Positions 4,810 through 11,959 of a stretch of 16,249 nucleotides of DNA are shown here, piece by piece. The stretch covers positions 7,486-23,734 of the forward strand of contig DEGE01000002.1 in assembly GCA_002351365.1 (NCBI GenBank), in the 5' to 3' direction. Made by a program: the position numbers and the translations under genes. This DNA comes from Candidatus Saccharibacteria bacterium UBA2834. GTDB taxonomy: Bacteria > Patescibacteriota > Saccharimonadia > Saccharimonadales > Saccharimonadaceae. The notes under the pieces were generated by a model that was given only the letters and a program-made list of their open reading frames with translations, made no database searches and had not been told where the DNA came from. Numbering within the stretch: position 1 is the first letter of the stretch; every line of letters begins with the position of its first letter.

Positions 4810-6429
4810 TTAGTACATGCCACCCATGGAGGCGTTGGCGTCGTTGTCTTTTTCTGGGAGATCTACGATGAGGGCGCCCATAGTGATAGCGGTGGCAGCG
4901 ATGCTAACTGCATTCTGTACAGCTTCGCGAGTGACGCGGGCTGGATCGATAACACCAGCTTTCTTCATATCGACGATGCCCTTGTCTGGTGACATAACAT
5001 TAATGCCCTGCCCGTCTTTGGAGTTCTCGACTTTGTCGAGCAAGGCGGAGCTATTAAGACCGGCATTTTCCATGATATGGATAAATGGAGTCTTGAGTGC
5101 ATTTTTGAGAATTGTACTACCAGCATTATCGTCTTTGAGGTTCTTGGCGAGGTTGACGAGGGTGACGCCACCGCCAGGAACGATGCCTTCGTCGAGGGCG
5201 GCCTTGGTGGCAGCTACGGCATCGTCGACGCGATATTTCTTTTCGTCGATTTCGGTTTCGGTGGCACCACCTACCTTGATGACGGCAACGTGGCCATCGA
5301 GTGCAGCGGCGCGCTTATTGAGTTCGCCAGTTTCATAATCTGAGGTTGAGGCTTCGGCCTGGGCGCGAATTTGGGCGATGCGTGCTTTGATTGCCTTAGC
5401 ATCTCCATTACCCTTGATAATTGTAGTTTCGTCTTTGGTGGCAATGATTTTGCGAGCGGAACCGAGTACTTCGAGTCCAACATTTTCGAGTGTCATGCCT
5501 TTGTCGCTAGAAACGACGGTAGCGCCGGTGAGAATGGCGATATCTTCCATGATTTCCTTGCGGCGATCGCCGAATGATGGAGCCTTAAGCACGAGGCTAT
5601 TAAAGACGCCTTTGAGCTTGTTGAGAACAAGAATCGAGAGAGCCTCACCTTCAACATCTTCGGCGATAATGACGAGATCCTTACAGCCAGTCTGGGCGAG
5701 TTTTTCGAGGAATGGCACGATGTCGTTCGCGGCGGAAAGCTTTTTGTCGGTGATGAGAATAGTTGGTTTCTCGAACACGGCCTCTTGACGTTGACTGTCG
5801 GTGACGAAGAATGGTGAGCTATAGCCCTTATCGTAAGTGAAGCCTTCGGTGATTTCGGACTGCATTTCGATGCCTTGGCCTTGCTCTACTGTGACGACAC
5901 CATCTTTACCGATTTTAGTTATAACATCAGCGATGAGTTTGCCGATTTCGGCGTCACCGGCAGAAATGGTGGCAACTTCAGCGACTTTTTGACTGTCGCC
6001 TTCGATTTTTTCGGCCATTTTGTCGATTGCCTTGACGACTTCAGCGCCAGCTTTCTCGATGCCTTTGCGGAGTTCCATTGGGTTATGGCCAGCAGCAATG
6101 AGCTTGTTAGCCTCGGCGATAATATTATAAGTGAGAACGGTTACGGTAGTGGTGCCGTCGCCGGCGACCTTATTAAGTTTTTGGGCAGCGCCCTTGATGA
6201 GCTTAGCGCCAATTTGGTAGCCGAGAGTCTCATCATCTTCTTTGCCAAGATCGACAGCTTCAGCGACAGTGACACCATCATGGGTGATGGTTGGTGCACC
6301 GTAGCCTTTTTCGATTACAACATTGCGGCCTTTTGGACCAAAAGTGACCTTAACTGCATCATAGAGTGCCTTGGCTCCTCCGAGAATACGTTCGCGGGCG
6401 TCGGCATCATAGAAAACTTTCTTTGCCAT
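4810..6429 (-). CDS. groEL: Chaperonin GroEL (60 kDa)
   Basis: A 539-aa group I chaperonin of normal length. Visible hallmarks are VKVTFGPKGRNVVIE (26-40), ITHDGVTVAEAVDL, the ATP-site motif AGDGTTT (89-95), the apical substrate-binding region around SPFFVTDSQRQEAVFE, and DEGIVPGGGVTLVNL near the C-terminal equatorial domain. It assembles as a double seven-mer ring and folds proteins with GroES and ATP in the cytosol. The C-terminal tail is DANASMGGMY, a short form of the usual GGM repeat. The ATG at 6429 has an AGGAGA Shine-Dalgarno 11 bases upstream, just after the groES stop, so it is the second gene of the groES-groEL operon. Confidence 0.98.
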   Translation of the reverse strand: MAKKVFYDADARERILGGAKALYDAVKVTFGPKGRNVVIEKGYGAPTITHDGVTVAEAVDLGKEDDETLGYQIGAKLIKGAAQKLNKVAGDGTTTVTVLTYNIIAEANKLIAAGHNPMELRKGIEKAGAEVVKAIDKMAEKIEGDSQKVAEVATISAGDAEIGKLIADVITKIGKDGVVTVEQGQGIEMQSEITEGFTYDKGYSSPFFVTDSQRQEAVFEKPTILITDKKLSAANDIVPFLEKLAQTGCKDLVIIAEDVEGEALSILVLNKLKGVFNSLVLKAPSFGDRRKEIMEDIAILTGATVVSSDKGMTLENVGLEVLGSARKIIATKDETTIIKGNGDAKAIKARIAQIRAQAEASTSDYETGELNKRAAALDGHVAVIKVGGATETEIDEKKYRVDDAVAATKAALDEGIVPGGGVTLVNLAKNLKDDNAGSTILKNALKTPFIHIMENAGLNSSALLDKVENSKDGQGINVMSPDKGIVDMKKAGVIDPARVTREAVQNAVSIAATAITMGALIVDLPEKDNDANASMGGMY

Positions 6430-6443
6430 ATCTGTAGATTCTC

Positions 6444-6701
6444 CTATTTAATGACTGCGAGGATATCCTCTTCTTTTACGATGAGGTATTCTTCGCCGTT
6501 AACTTTAACTTCTGTAGCAGCATATTCGCGGTAAATAAAGCGTTCGCCGGCTTTGACGGTTTTGACGTCTGGGCCAACGGATTCAATTACAGCGGTATTG
6601 GACTTCTCTTCTGAAGTACCTAAGAGAATGCCGGATGCGGTCTTGTCGACGGCGGCATCTTTTTTTGCAACAACTCGATCAGCGAGCGGTTTGATAGACA
6701 T
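6444..6701 (-). CDS. groES: Co-chaperonin GroES (10 kDa)
   Basis: An 85-aa GroES, slightly shorter than the usual 94-97 residues. Visible motifs are the start IKPLADRVV, the mobile-loop region ASGILLGTSEEKSNTAVIESVG, and the C-terminal KVNGEEYLIVKEEDILAVI. It forms the seven-subunit lid on the GroEL ring. The ATG at 6701 is preceded by AGGAGG, and groEL starts 14 bases after its stop. The shortness comes mostly from the dome-loop region: the segment after VKAGERFIYREYAATEV is compact. The promoter upstream carries a CIRCE operator, so the operon is probably repressed by HrcA and released on heat stress; hrcA is not in this window. Confidence 0.96.
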   Translation of the reverse strand: MSIKPLADRVVAKKDAAVDKTASGILLGTSEEKSNTAVIESVGPDVKTVKAGERFIYREYAATEVKVNGEEYLIVKEEDILAVIK

Positions 6702-6730
6702 TGTTTCCTCCTATGAGTTGATATATTAAC

Positions 6731-6759
6731 AGTTTAGAACGGATGTTTAGCACTGTCAA
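6731..6759 (-). promoter_or_regulatory. Sigma70-type promoter of groES-groEL
   Basis: On the minus strand TTGACA (6759-6754), 17 bases, TAAACT (6736-6731). The -35 box lies inside the CIRCE operator (its last two bases overlap the second operator arm), so repressor and RNA polymerase would compete. Confidence 0.8.
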
Positions 6760-6773
6760 GCGTCGAGTGCTAA
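6747..6773. promoter_or_regulatory. CIRCE operator (HrcA binding site)
   Basis: TTAGCACTG, nine bases, GAGTGCTAA. This matches the canonical inverted repeat TTAGCACTC-N9-GAGTGCTAA with one mismatch in one arm and the exact nine-base spacer. CIRCE binds the repressor HrcA in many bacteria and couples chaperonin synthesis to protein-folding stress. Confidence 0.93.
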
Positions 6774-6779
6774 ATTTCG

Positions 6780-6847
6780 TAAAAAAGGAAAGCCCCCGGA
6801 GGGGCGGGATGACATTACTGGTTGCAATGTTCCCTTCTCCGGGGGTA
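6780..6847 (-). terminator. Large GC-rich terminator of the orphan membrane-protein gene
   Basis: CCCCCGGAG near 6793 pairs with CTCCGGGGG near 6836-6845, and the stem continues with wobbles to GACATT/AATGTT around a loop of about nine bases. On the minus strand it ends in CTTTCCTTTTTT. It is far longer and more GC-rich than the other terminators here and shields groES from the upstream gene. Confidence 0.75.
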
Positions 6848-6854
6848 AAAGGCC

Positions 6855-7280
6855 TTACTCAGTTGCGACCTTACGGTCGTAGCGCCACCACCAGGCAACC
6901 TCGCTAATGAGGCTCTTCAGGCAGAAGAAGCCAACAATCAGGTAGGCGGCGGTCAGCACGTAGACCGTGCCAGTGGCCAGGTCAAAGTCGTAGCCTTCCT
7001 TGATCAGATAGCAGCTCAGGATGAACAGCGGGATCAGGATGGCCAGGATGACGCCGGACACCGTGCCATAGAAGGCGATGGGATGCTCGATCGAAACATC
7101 GTCGAGCCAGTCAAAGATCTTGCCGAGAAAATTTCTCGGACGGGTCTCGACCAGCGTGTAGCTGTGCTCGTGACCTTCCTCGTCGGTGTAGGTCTCGTAG
7201 CACTCGTACTCGATGTGGAGCGGGGTGCGCGCCGTCTCGACATACGTCCTGTCATCAACAACAATCATCTTTTTCTGCAT
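6855..7280 (-). CDS. Orphan two-helix membrane protein, high-GC
   Basis: A 141-aa protein with an acidic N-terminal cytosolic region of about 65 residues (Tyr/Glu/His-rich, YECYETYTDEEGHEHSY), two membrane helices (about 66-93 and 102-122) and a basic, Trp-rich end (AWWWRYDRK). I recognise no family. The ATG at 7280 has a perfect GGAGG Shine-Dalgarno. It is transcribed alone, from a promoter about 215 bases upstream through a structured leader, and ends at a large hairpin. Codon use favours C/G-ending codons and the GC content is visibly higher than in the flanking genes. These features make it a candidate acquired gene or a very highly regulated one. Homology search would decide whether it is lineage-restricted. 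Confidence 0.78.
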   Translation of the reverse strand: MQKKMIVVDDRTYVETARTPLHIEYECYETYTDEEGHEHSYTLVETRPRNFLGKIFDWLDDVSIEHPIAFYGTVSGVILAILIPLFILSCYLIKEGYDFDLATGTVYVLTAAYLIVGFFCLKSLISEVAWWWRYDRKVATE

Positions 7281-7488
7281 AGTTTCCTCCTTTGCCCCCG
7301 TAGGGCTGCATGCAGTGTGTAAAAATGAGTGACATGCTGACCTGATGGGATTCGGGCCAGCGTTTGGCCTCCGTACGAAGAATTCTTCGGGGGCTAAACG
7401 CTGACTCGAATAAGGAGTGACATAACAGATTAAGATTATTAATGAGTAAGGCTTTGAATGTACTTAGTGGCTTCCGAAGAAGGACTAT
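7281..7488 (-). promoter_or_regulatory. Long structured 5' leader of the orphan membrane-protein gene
   Basis: The predicted transcript start near 7488 leaves about 208 nt before the ATG. The leader contains a 46-nt hairpin at 7358-7403: CAGCGTTTGGCCTC pairs with GGGGCTAAACGCTG, topped by CGAAG-AATT-CTTCG after a short bulge. A GCCC/GGGC hairpin (7294-7306) sits directly next to the Shine-Dalgarno, and a small CTTC-TTCG-GAAG hairpin lies near the 5' end. This is compatible with translational control (riboswitch, protein-binding leader or thermosensor). No known riboswitch class was recognised. Confidence 0.5.
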
Positions 7489-7494
7489 GTTTCT

Positions 7495-7523
7495 ATTTTA
7501 GCATAAACGCTTTAAAAAGTCAA
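7495..7523 (-). promoter_or_regulatory. Sigma70-type promoter of the orphan membrane-protein gene
   Basis: On the minus strand TTGACT (7523-7518), 17 bases ending in TGC, then TAAAAT (7500-7495). A strong -35 and an extended -10 contrast with the -35-less promoters of neighbouring leaderless genes. Confidence 0.7.
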
Positions 7524-7608
7524 TAGGTACGCAATGATGTGTGGCTGTTTGCCAGTAATAATCTGGCCGACTTTTAGAATGGAGTGGTATCTGTTTATGG
7601 GTAGAGAG

Positions 7609-7617
7609 TGATATGAT
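7609..7617 (+). promoter_or_regulatory. Extended -10 promoter for leaderless murE mRNA
   Basis: TGATATGAT is TG-n-TATGAT. Six bases (GGAAAT) separate the -10 from the ATG at 7624, so the transcript should start at the start codon. No -35 box is recognisable. Confidence 0.68.
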
Positions 7618-7623
7618 GGAAAT

Positions 7624-8889
7624 ATGAGTATCAAAGAGAAGATTCCTTTATATGATCAACTTGTGATTCCTTATCATATTGGTAAGGCGGCTTTATGGGG
7701 AGCGCGTTATGGCTTTCCGGCGAAAAAGTTAACCGTGATTGGCGTGACTGGCACAAATGGCAAAACAACAACATCTTTTATGATTTGGAAGATGCTAAAT
7801 GAGGCTGGTCGTAAGGCTGGCGTAATGACGACGGTCGGTTGGGGTGTCGATGAAATTCATGAACAAATGGAACATATGACAACCGTTGACTCGAAACTGC
7901 TAAATTCGCGTATTAAGACGATTGCGGAGTCTGGTGCGGAGTATTTAGTACTAGAGTTAACGAGCCACGCATTGGCACAGCACAGGGATTTGGGCGTGCC
8001 GATTGACATTGCGGTAATGACAAATGTGACGCATGAGCATCTAGACTACCATAAGACTTTTGAGCGCTACCGTGACGCAAAACGCAAACTATTTAAGAAG
8101 GCGAAGTTTGGTGTAATTAATGCCGATGATCCTTCAGCAGAATACTTTGAGAGTGATATTAAAGAGCGGGTTTCTTATGGTATTGAATATGGTGATTTGC
8201 GTGCCGACAAAGTTAAATTGATGCCGGATGGCGTGGAATATGTAATACCAAATGAAAATAATCTAAAGATTCGTACACGGATTGCGGGTAAATTCAACGT
8301 TTCAAACTCATTGGCCTGTGTCGCAGTGGGACGTCGTTTGGGATTATCCGATAAGGAAATTCAGGACGGTATCTATGCTCTGACCGAAGTCGAGGGGCGG
8401 ATGGTGAAAATTGATAAAGGTCAAGATTTTACTGCAATTATGGATTATGCGCATACGCCAGATGCATTTGAGAAGCTATTGCCGGATATGAAAAAGGCGA
8501 CCAAGGGGCGCTTGATTGTGATGTTTGGTTCGGCTGGCGGTCGGCGCGATCCGTCGAAGCGTAAACCAATGGGTGAGATTGCCGGCAAATATGCTGACGT
8601 TGTGATGCTGACCGAAGAAGATGATCGTGATACGCCATCTATGGAGATTTTGGAGATGATTGCAGAGGGGGCGCGTGAAAGTGGCAAGAAAGATGATAAA
8701 GATTTGTTTATGATTGTTGACCGACCAACTGCAATTTTGGAATGTTGTAAGATGGCGAAAAAAGGCGATACGGTGATGTTCTTGGGTAAAGGTAACGAGA
8801 AAACTATTGAACGTGCAGATGGCGCGCACGATTATTATGAGCTTGATGAAATTGAAAAAGCACTGAAGAAAGTCGTCAAGAAGAAATAG
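7624..8889 (+). CDS. murE: MurE-like UDP-MurNAc-tripeptide ligase lacking the N-terminal domain
   Basis: A 421-aa Mur ligase. The ATP loop GTNGKTTT is at 43-50, then the catalytic segments ELTSHAL (111-117) and TNVTHEHLDYH (133-143). The lysine in YRDAKRKLF (near 153) fits the carbamylated residue. DYAHTPD (274-280) and FGSAGGRRDPSKRKPMGEIA (301-320) belong to the C-terminal domain. The enzyme adds the third residue of the peptidoglycan stem peptide in the cytosol. Usual MurE proteins have about 490 residues with the ATP loop near 110; here the UDP-binding N-terminal domain is missing. The diaminopimelate motif DNPR is not seen; the equivalent stretch reads TEEDDRDTPS, so the amino-acid substrate cannot be predicted. 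Confidence 0.9.
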   Translation: MSIKEKIPLYDQLVIPYHIGKAALWGARYGFPAKKLTVIGVTGTNGKTTTSFMIWKMLNEAGRKAGVMTTVGWGVDEIHEQMEHMTTVDSKLLNSRIKTIAESGAEYLVLELTSHALAQHRDLGVPIDIAVMTNVTHEHLDYHKTFERYRDAKRKLFKKAKFGVINADDPSAEYFESDIKERVSYGIEYGDLRADKVKLMPDGVEYVIPNENNLKIRTRIAGKFNVSNSLACVAVGRRLGLSDKEIQDGIYALTEVEGRMVKIDKGQDFTAIMDYAHTPDAFEKLLPDMKKATKGRLIVMFGSAGGRRDPSKRKPMGEIAGKYADVVMLTEEDDRDTPSMEILEMIAEGARESGKKDDKDLFMIVDRPTAILECCKMAKKGDTVMFLGKGNEKTIERADGAHDYYELDEIEKALKKVVKKK

Positions 8890-8896
8890 GGGCGGC

Positions 8897-9043
8897 ATGA
8901 AATTAGCAACATTGGGTGAATCGGAAATTTTGATTACCTTAATTGCGCTAGCGATTTTACTATTAAGTGTTTTCGTTTGCGGCTCATTGATAGAAAAAAT
9001 TAAAGGGCCGCGCGAGGTGGCCCGGGTATTGTTTTGGCGATAA
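8897..9043 (+). CDS. 48-aa single-pass membrane microprotein downstream of murE
   Basis: A short frame starting 8 bases after the murE stop: MKLATLGESE, one strong hydrophobic helix (ILITLIALAILLLSVFVCG, about residues 11-29), then a basic tail SLIEKIKGPREVARVLFWR. The GGGGCGG before the ATG is a poor Shine-Dalgarno, but spacing and orientation make co-transcription with murE likely. A bidirectional terminator follows 40 bases later. The helix-plus-basic-tail layout fits a small inner-membrane protein. Without homologues the frame is supported only by its position, composition and sensible topology. Confidence 0.6.
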   Translation: MKLATLGESEILITLIALAILLLSVFVCGSLIEKIKGPREVARVLFWR

Positions 9044-9082
9044 AAGCGGGATGTAAAAATTTTCGATAAAGTAGCGTAGCTA

Positions 9083-9112
9083 AAAAAATACCCCTTTGCG
9101 GGGTATTTTTTG
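9083..9112. terminator. Bidirectional terminator between murE unit and aquaporin
   Basis: AAAATACCCC (9085-9094) and GGGGTATTTT (9100-9109) form a perfect 10-bp stem with A and T runs on both sides, so it can end transcripts from both strands. Confidence 0.88.
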
Positions 9113-9119
9113 TGATGCT

Positions 9120-9806
9120 CTATTTTTTCTTAACGCTTGGTGCATTGAGATATTTATAAACCAATGCGGCAATGGCGGCACCGATTAGCGGTGATACGAT
9201 GAAGACCCAGACCTGGCTGAGTGCCTCTCCGCCCATGAAGATGGCTGGTGCAAGGCTACGAGCTGGGTTAACCGAAGTGCCGGTTAGGCCGATACCAAGA
9301 ATGTGCACGAAAGCGAGCGTTAAACCGATGACGATGCCGGCAATGTTGGATTTTTCTTTATCGCCAGTGACGCCGAGAATGGTATAAACGAAGACGAAAG
9401 TTAGGATAATTTCAACCATGACGGAGCCCCACATACCAGCCGTAGTGTCGGCGATGAAGGCGTTAGCACCGAGTCCGACAACTGCTTTGTCGAGACCCAT
9501 ATGGACAAGAATTGACCACAGTAAGGCGGAGCCAACTAAGGCGCCCAAGACTTGCGCGACGATATACCAAGCGAGATCTTTACCGCTGAGTTTTTTGCTG
9601 ATAAACATCGCCAGCGATACAGCTGGATTTACGTGGCAACCAGAGATGTTGCCGATTGCGTAGGCGGTCGCGACGATGGCGAGACCAAATGCGAGCGCGG
9701 TGGCGACTAAGTTGCCGCCGGAAATAACTGCGGTACCGCAGCCAAAGAGCACCAAAATGGCAGTGCCGATAAACTCGGCGATATATTTTTTGAGATCTTT
9801 GCTCAT
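9120..9806 (-). CDS. aqpZ: Aquaporin, AqpZ-like (MIP family)
   Basis: A 228-aa six-helix major intrinsic protein of typical bacterial length. Both pore half-helix motifs are present: SGCHVNPAVSLA (NPA at 60-62) and GTSVNPARSLAP (NPA at 180-182). The selectivity-filter positions match E. coli AqpZ: Phe40, His168, Thr177 and Arg183, which predicts a water rather than glycerol channel. It acts in the cytoplasmic membrane in passive osmotic water flow. The ATG at 9806 has an AGAGG Shine-Dalgarno. It is a single-gene unit ended by the terminator shared with murE. CPR genomes encode few transporters, so a dedicated water channel suggests a habitat with osmotic shifts; that last point is inference. 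Confidence 0.95.
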   Translation of the reverse strand: MSKDLKKYIAEFIGTAILVLFGCGTAVISGGNLVATALAFGLAIVATAYAIGNISGCHVNPAVSLAMFISKKLSGKDLAWYIVAQVLGALVGSALLWSILVHMGLDKAVVGLGANAFIADTTAGMWGSVMVEIILTFVFVYTILGVTGDKEKSNIAGIVIGLTLAFVHILGIGLTGTSVNPARSLAPAIFMGGEALSQVWVFIVSPLIGAAIAALVYKYLNAPSVKKK

Positions 9807-9860
9807 ATATACCTCTTAGATTAATAATTACTTTAAGTTTAGCATGTTTGGGGGATGATT

Positions 9861-9866
9861 TATAAT
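9861..9866 (+). promoter_or_regulatory. -10 box for a leaderless mRNA
   Basis: TATAAT ends six bases (GTGGTT) before the ATG at 9873. There is no Shine-Dalgarno. An upstream in-frame ATG at 9855 would put the -10 inside the coding region and is rejected. Confidence 0.68.
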
Positions 9867-9872
9867 GTGGTT

Positions 9873-10313
9873 ATGGTTTATACTCCGCCGGAAAAATACC
9901 GCTCGAAACCATTTAATCCGAACAAAAAACCGGAAAAGGTGCCTGGTTTTACGGTGGCGAGCTTTGTGGGACTACTAATTGCATTTGCGGCAAAGTATGC
10001 GTTGGATTTTTTGTTGTTTCCGAGGCTATTTCCGGACCTCTACCCTCTTAGCGTGGGGGCGGTAATTGTCTGGGTGGTTTCGATGGTTGCTTTTTTGATT
10101 GCGGCGCTCGAATTTATTACTGGAATGGGATTCTTTTATCCAGTTGCGATTCTCGTATATGCAATATTAGTGGCGATTTGGCCATTAAATTTATATGGCG
10201 CAGGTGAATATGTGCCAGGTTTTGTTTTGGCGATTATTATGGGGGTAATTATTTATATTCTGCAAAGAATTATTTTGTGGATTATGGTTTTGCTGAGTTT
10301 TATTAAGAGCTAG
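9873..10313 (+). CDS. Polytopic membrane protein of unknown function
   Basis: A 146-aa protein. A basic Pro/Lys-rich N-terminus of about 25 residues (TPPEKYRSKPFNPNKKPEK) precedes about four membrane helices (roughly 26-48, 60-80, 88-106, 114-142), leaving a short basic end. No catalytic or transport motif is visible and I recognise no family; small proteins like this are common and conserved in CPR genomes. The start is set at 9873 because the frame before it overlaps the -10 box. The gene converges on the next one and the two stop codons share CTAG, with no terminator visible between them. Confidence 0.78.
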   Translation: MVYTPPEKYRSKPFNPNKKPEKVPGFTVASFVGLLIAFAAKYALDFLLFPRLFPDLYPLSVGAVIVWVVSMVAFLIAALEFITGMGFFYPVAILVYAILVAIWPLNLYGAGEYVPGFVLAIIMGVIIYILQRIILWIMVLLSFIKS

Positions 10314-11245
10314 TGGTTGGTTTTAATGTAGTTTTCATATAGTAAAGTTGTCATTTCGTCAGTGCTTGGGATTTTGCCATAATCTGGCGGAACAACATAG
10401 TATGAATCCCTAAAATGCGGTCCATCTGTACTACTCCAGCCGCTGACGAAATAAGAATAATAATTTGGCAGATTGTCGTTGAGGTCAAAGTTGACGGAAT
10501 ATTTTTGTGTGATTTGCCGTTTGAAATAGGTGGATAATTCCCGATAGTTGCCATAAATGATGTTATAAACTTCGTCTAGGATGACAGAATATTCTAAATG
10601 GTTGATGGATGAATAATAAGTTGGTAAGAAATAGTCGGCTTCGATATATTCAAAACTATCATCGAGAACTACATAAAAAGTATCTTCCATGGCTGAGCTT
10701 TGCATTAGATAATTGTAGCCGCCAACAGATTTTTTTCGCCCGATTTCCCCGTTATAACTATCTGTTACTTCGACGACTCTGAAATCCTGATCGCCATATT
10801 TTTGGTTGAGATAATTAAGTACGAAAGTTTTGGCCTTGAATGAAGTGATGCCGATAAATAGTTGTGAAATGATGGTCAGTATTAATATGCAGGCGAGCAA
10901 AAAACCACCAGATGTAAGACATAAAATGCGTCTATTGAGAGTGTTGGCGGTTTTCTGAGATTTTTTAATTTTATTATTAAAGGCCAGTCCGACGATTAGC
11001 ATGATGGTATTAATACTGGCGATTCCGCCGCAAGCTATAAGAACCGAAATTATTCCATCTAGATTGAGTGCTTGCGTTGCCGCGATTGCGGCAAGAAAGT
11101 AGGCACCGATTGTGAAGCCAAGGAATAGCGACCATTCTTTGGCGGAATGCCGCTTTTTGTAATTTGAAAGACGAGTGCACTGAAGAATAAAAGTTATTAA
11201 ATAAATGCCTACTATAGAGAAAAATAGAGGTTGGTCTGTGTTCAT
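10310..11245 (-). CDS. Four-helix membrane protein with large C-terminal domain, unknown function
   Basis: A 311-aa protein. Four membrane helices (about 7-23, 39-58, 64-89 and 107-133) are followed by a soluble domain of about 175 residues rich in Tyr, Asp and Ser (YNYLMQSSAMEDTFYVVLDD, YYSYFVSGWSSTDG, DSYYVVPPDY). No enzyme motif or known family is recognised. With an even number of helices the large C-terminal domain would be on the same side as the N-terminus; the basic loops after helices 1 and 3 suggest those are cytosolic, which would place the domain outside. The ATG at 11245 has a TATTAT box six bases upstream and no Shine-Dalgarno, so a leaderless message is predicted. AT-richer codon use than the groEL region. 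Confidence 0.8.
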   Translation of the reverse strand: MNTDQPLFFSIVGIYLITFILQCTRLSNYKKRHSAKEWSLFLGFTIGAYFLAAIAATQALNLDGIISVLIACGGIASINTIMLIVGLAFNNKIKKSQKTANTLNRRILCLTSGGFLLACILILTIISQLFIGITSFKAKTFVLNYLNQKYGDQDFRVVEVTDSYNGEIGRKKSVGGYNYLMQSSAMEDTFYVVLDDSFEYIEADYFLPTYYSSINHLEYSVILDEVYNIIYGNYRELSTYFKRQITQKYSVNFDLNDNLPNYYSYFVSGWSSTDGPHFRDSYYVVPPDYGKIPSTDEMTTLLYENYIKTNH

Positions 11246-11251
11246 AGTTAA

Positions 11252-11260
11252 ATAATATCA
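11252..11260 (-). promoter_or_regulatory. Extended -10 promoter for a leaderless mRNA
   Basis: On the minus strand TGATATTAT is TG-n-TATTAT, ending six bases (TTAACT) before the ATG at 11245. It occupies most of the 27-bp gap between this gene and the one upstream. No Shine-Dalgarno or -35 box is visible. Confidence 0.68.
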
Positions 11261-11272
11261 AAGAACTAATGC

Positions 11273-11953
11273 TTAGAGGGCGTCGACGAAGGTTTGAAAT
11301 ATTTTCATGGAATTTTCGTCGAGGATATATTCTGGATGCCATTGAGTGCCGATGATAAACTTTTTGTTTGGCAACTCTACCCCTTCAATGGTGCCGTCTT
11401 CGGAATAGGCCGAGATGACTATGTCGTCGCGTAAAGGTGGGTTAACTTGATATTTATGGGAGCTATTTGTAAGAATATTGTCTTGTTGGAGAATGGCTTT
11501 GAGTTTTGTGTTGTCCATGATTTCCACGGTGTGACTATAGCGTTTGCCGCCATTATCGTGGGTACCACCAGGAATTAATGACATGCGTGGTTCGGTGTCG
11601 GAATACATGCCGCTAAAGCATTGCATGCCTGCGCAAATGCCGAGAAAAGGCTTATCATGGTCGATGGCATATTGAGTGATATGTTCGTCGAACTTAAACC
11701 AACTACTACCGCCAGGCGCAATAAAACCATCGCATTGATTGAGGATGTGGTCGAGTTTAGCCTGATCGAGTTCGCTAAGCTGATCGCGTTTATCTTTGAG
11801 GTCGCAATAAAAAGTGTCGTTAGTTGGTAGCAAAGCTATGGTGATAACGTTATCGAAGTGTGTCATGGCGCGACGGACGTATTCGTTGATTTGGATAATC
11901 TCTTGGTTGTCTTGGTTGTGCTGTGCTCTACCGATAATGCCTACGATTTTCAT
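11273..11953 (-). CDS. Class I glutamine amidotransferase-like hydrolase (peptidase C26/PuuD type)
   Basis: A 226-aa stand-alone GATase-1 domain. FIAPGG (77-82) is the oxyanion-side motif, GICAGMQ holds the nucleophile Cys107, and IGTQWHPEY gives the catalytic His206 and Glu208, so the triad is complete. GGTHDNGGKRYSHTVEI and SAYSEDGTIEGVE are typical of the gamma-glutamyl hydrolase (PuuD/C26) branch. Likely activity is hydrolysis of a gamma-glutamyl amide in the cytosol; the substrate is not identifiable. The ATG at 11953 has TAAAAT six bases upstream and no Shine-Dalgarno. A partner synthase or Mur-type ligase could be imagined (the GatD/MurT pair), but no MurT-like zinc finger or catalytic ligase lies next to it. 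Confidence 0.88.
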   Translation of the reverse strand: MKIVGIIGRAQHNQDNQEIIQINEYVRRAMTHFDNVITIALLPTNDTFYCDLKDKRDQLSELDQAKLDHILNQCDGFIAPGGSSWFKFDEHITQYAIDHDKPFLGICAGMQCFSGMYSDTEPRMSLIPGGTHDNGGKRYSHTVEIMDNTKLKAILQQDNILTNSSHKYQVNPPLRDDIVISAYSEDGTIEGVELPNKKFIIGTQWHPEYILDENSMKIFQTFVDAL

Positions 11954-11959
11954 ACTAAA

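Noticed and set aside
4544..4813. 89-aa plus-strand frame over the groEL-side intergenic region
   Set aside because: It overlaps the end of the 159-aa gene and runs through two terminators and the folded element; no start signals and no sensible protein character.
4817..6534. Several plus-strand frames opposite groEL/groES
   Set aside because: They are antisense shadows created by the codon bias of groEL; none has start signals.
9855..9872. Upstream ATG for the 146-aa membrane protein
   Set aside because: The extra codons cover the TATAAT box; the ATG at 9873 fits the six-base spacing found in four other genes.
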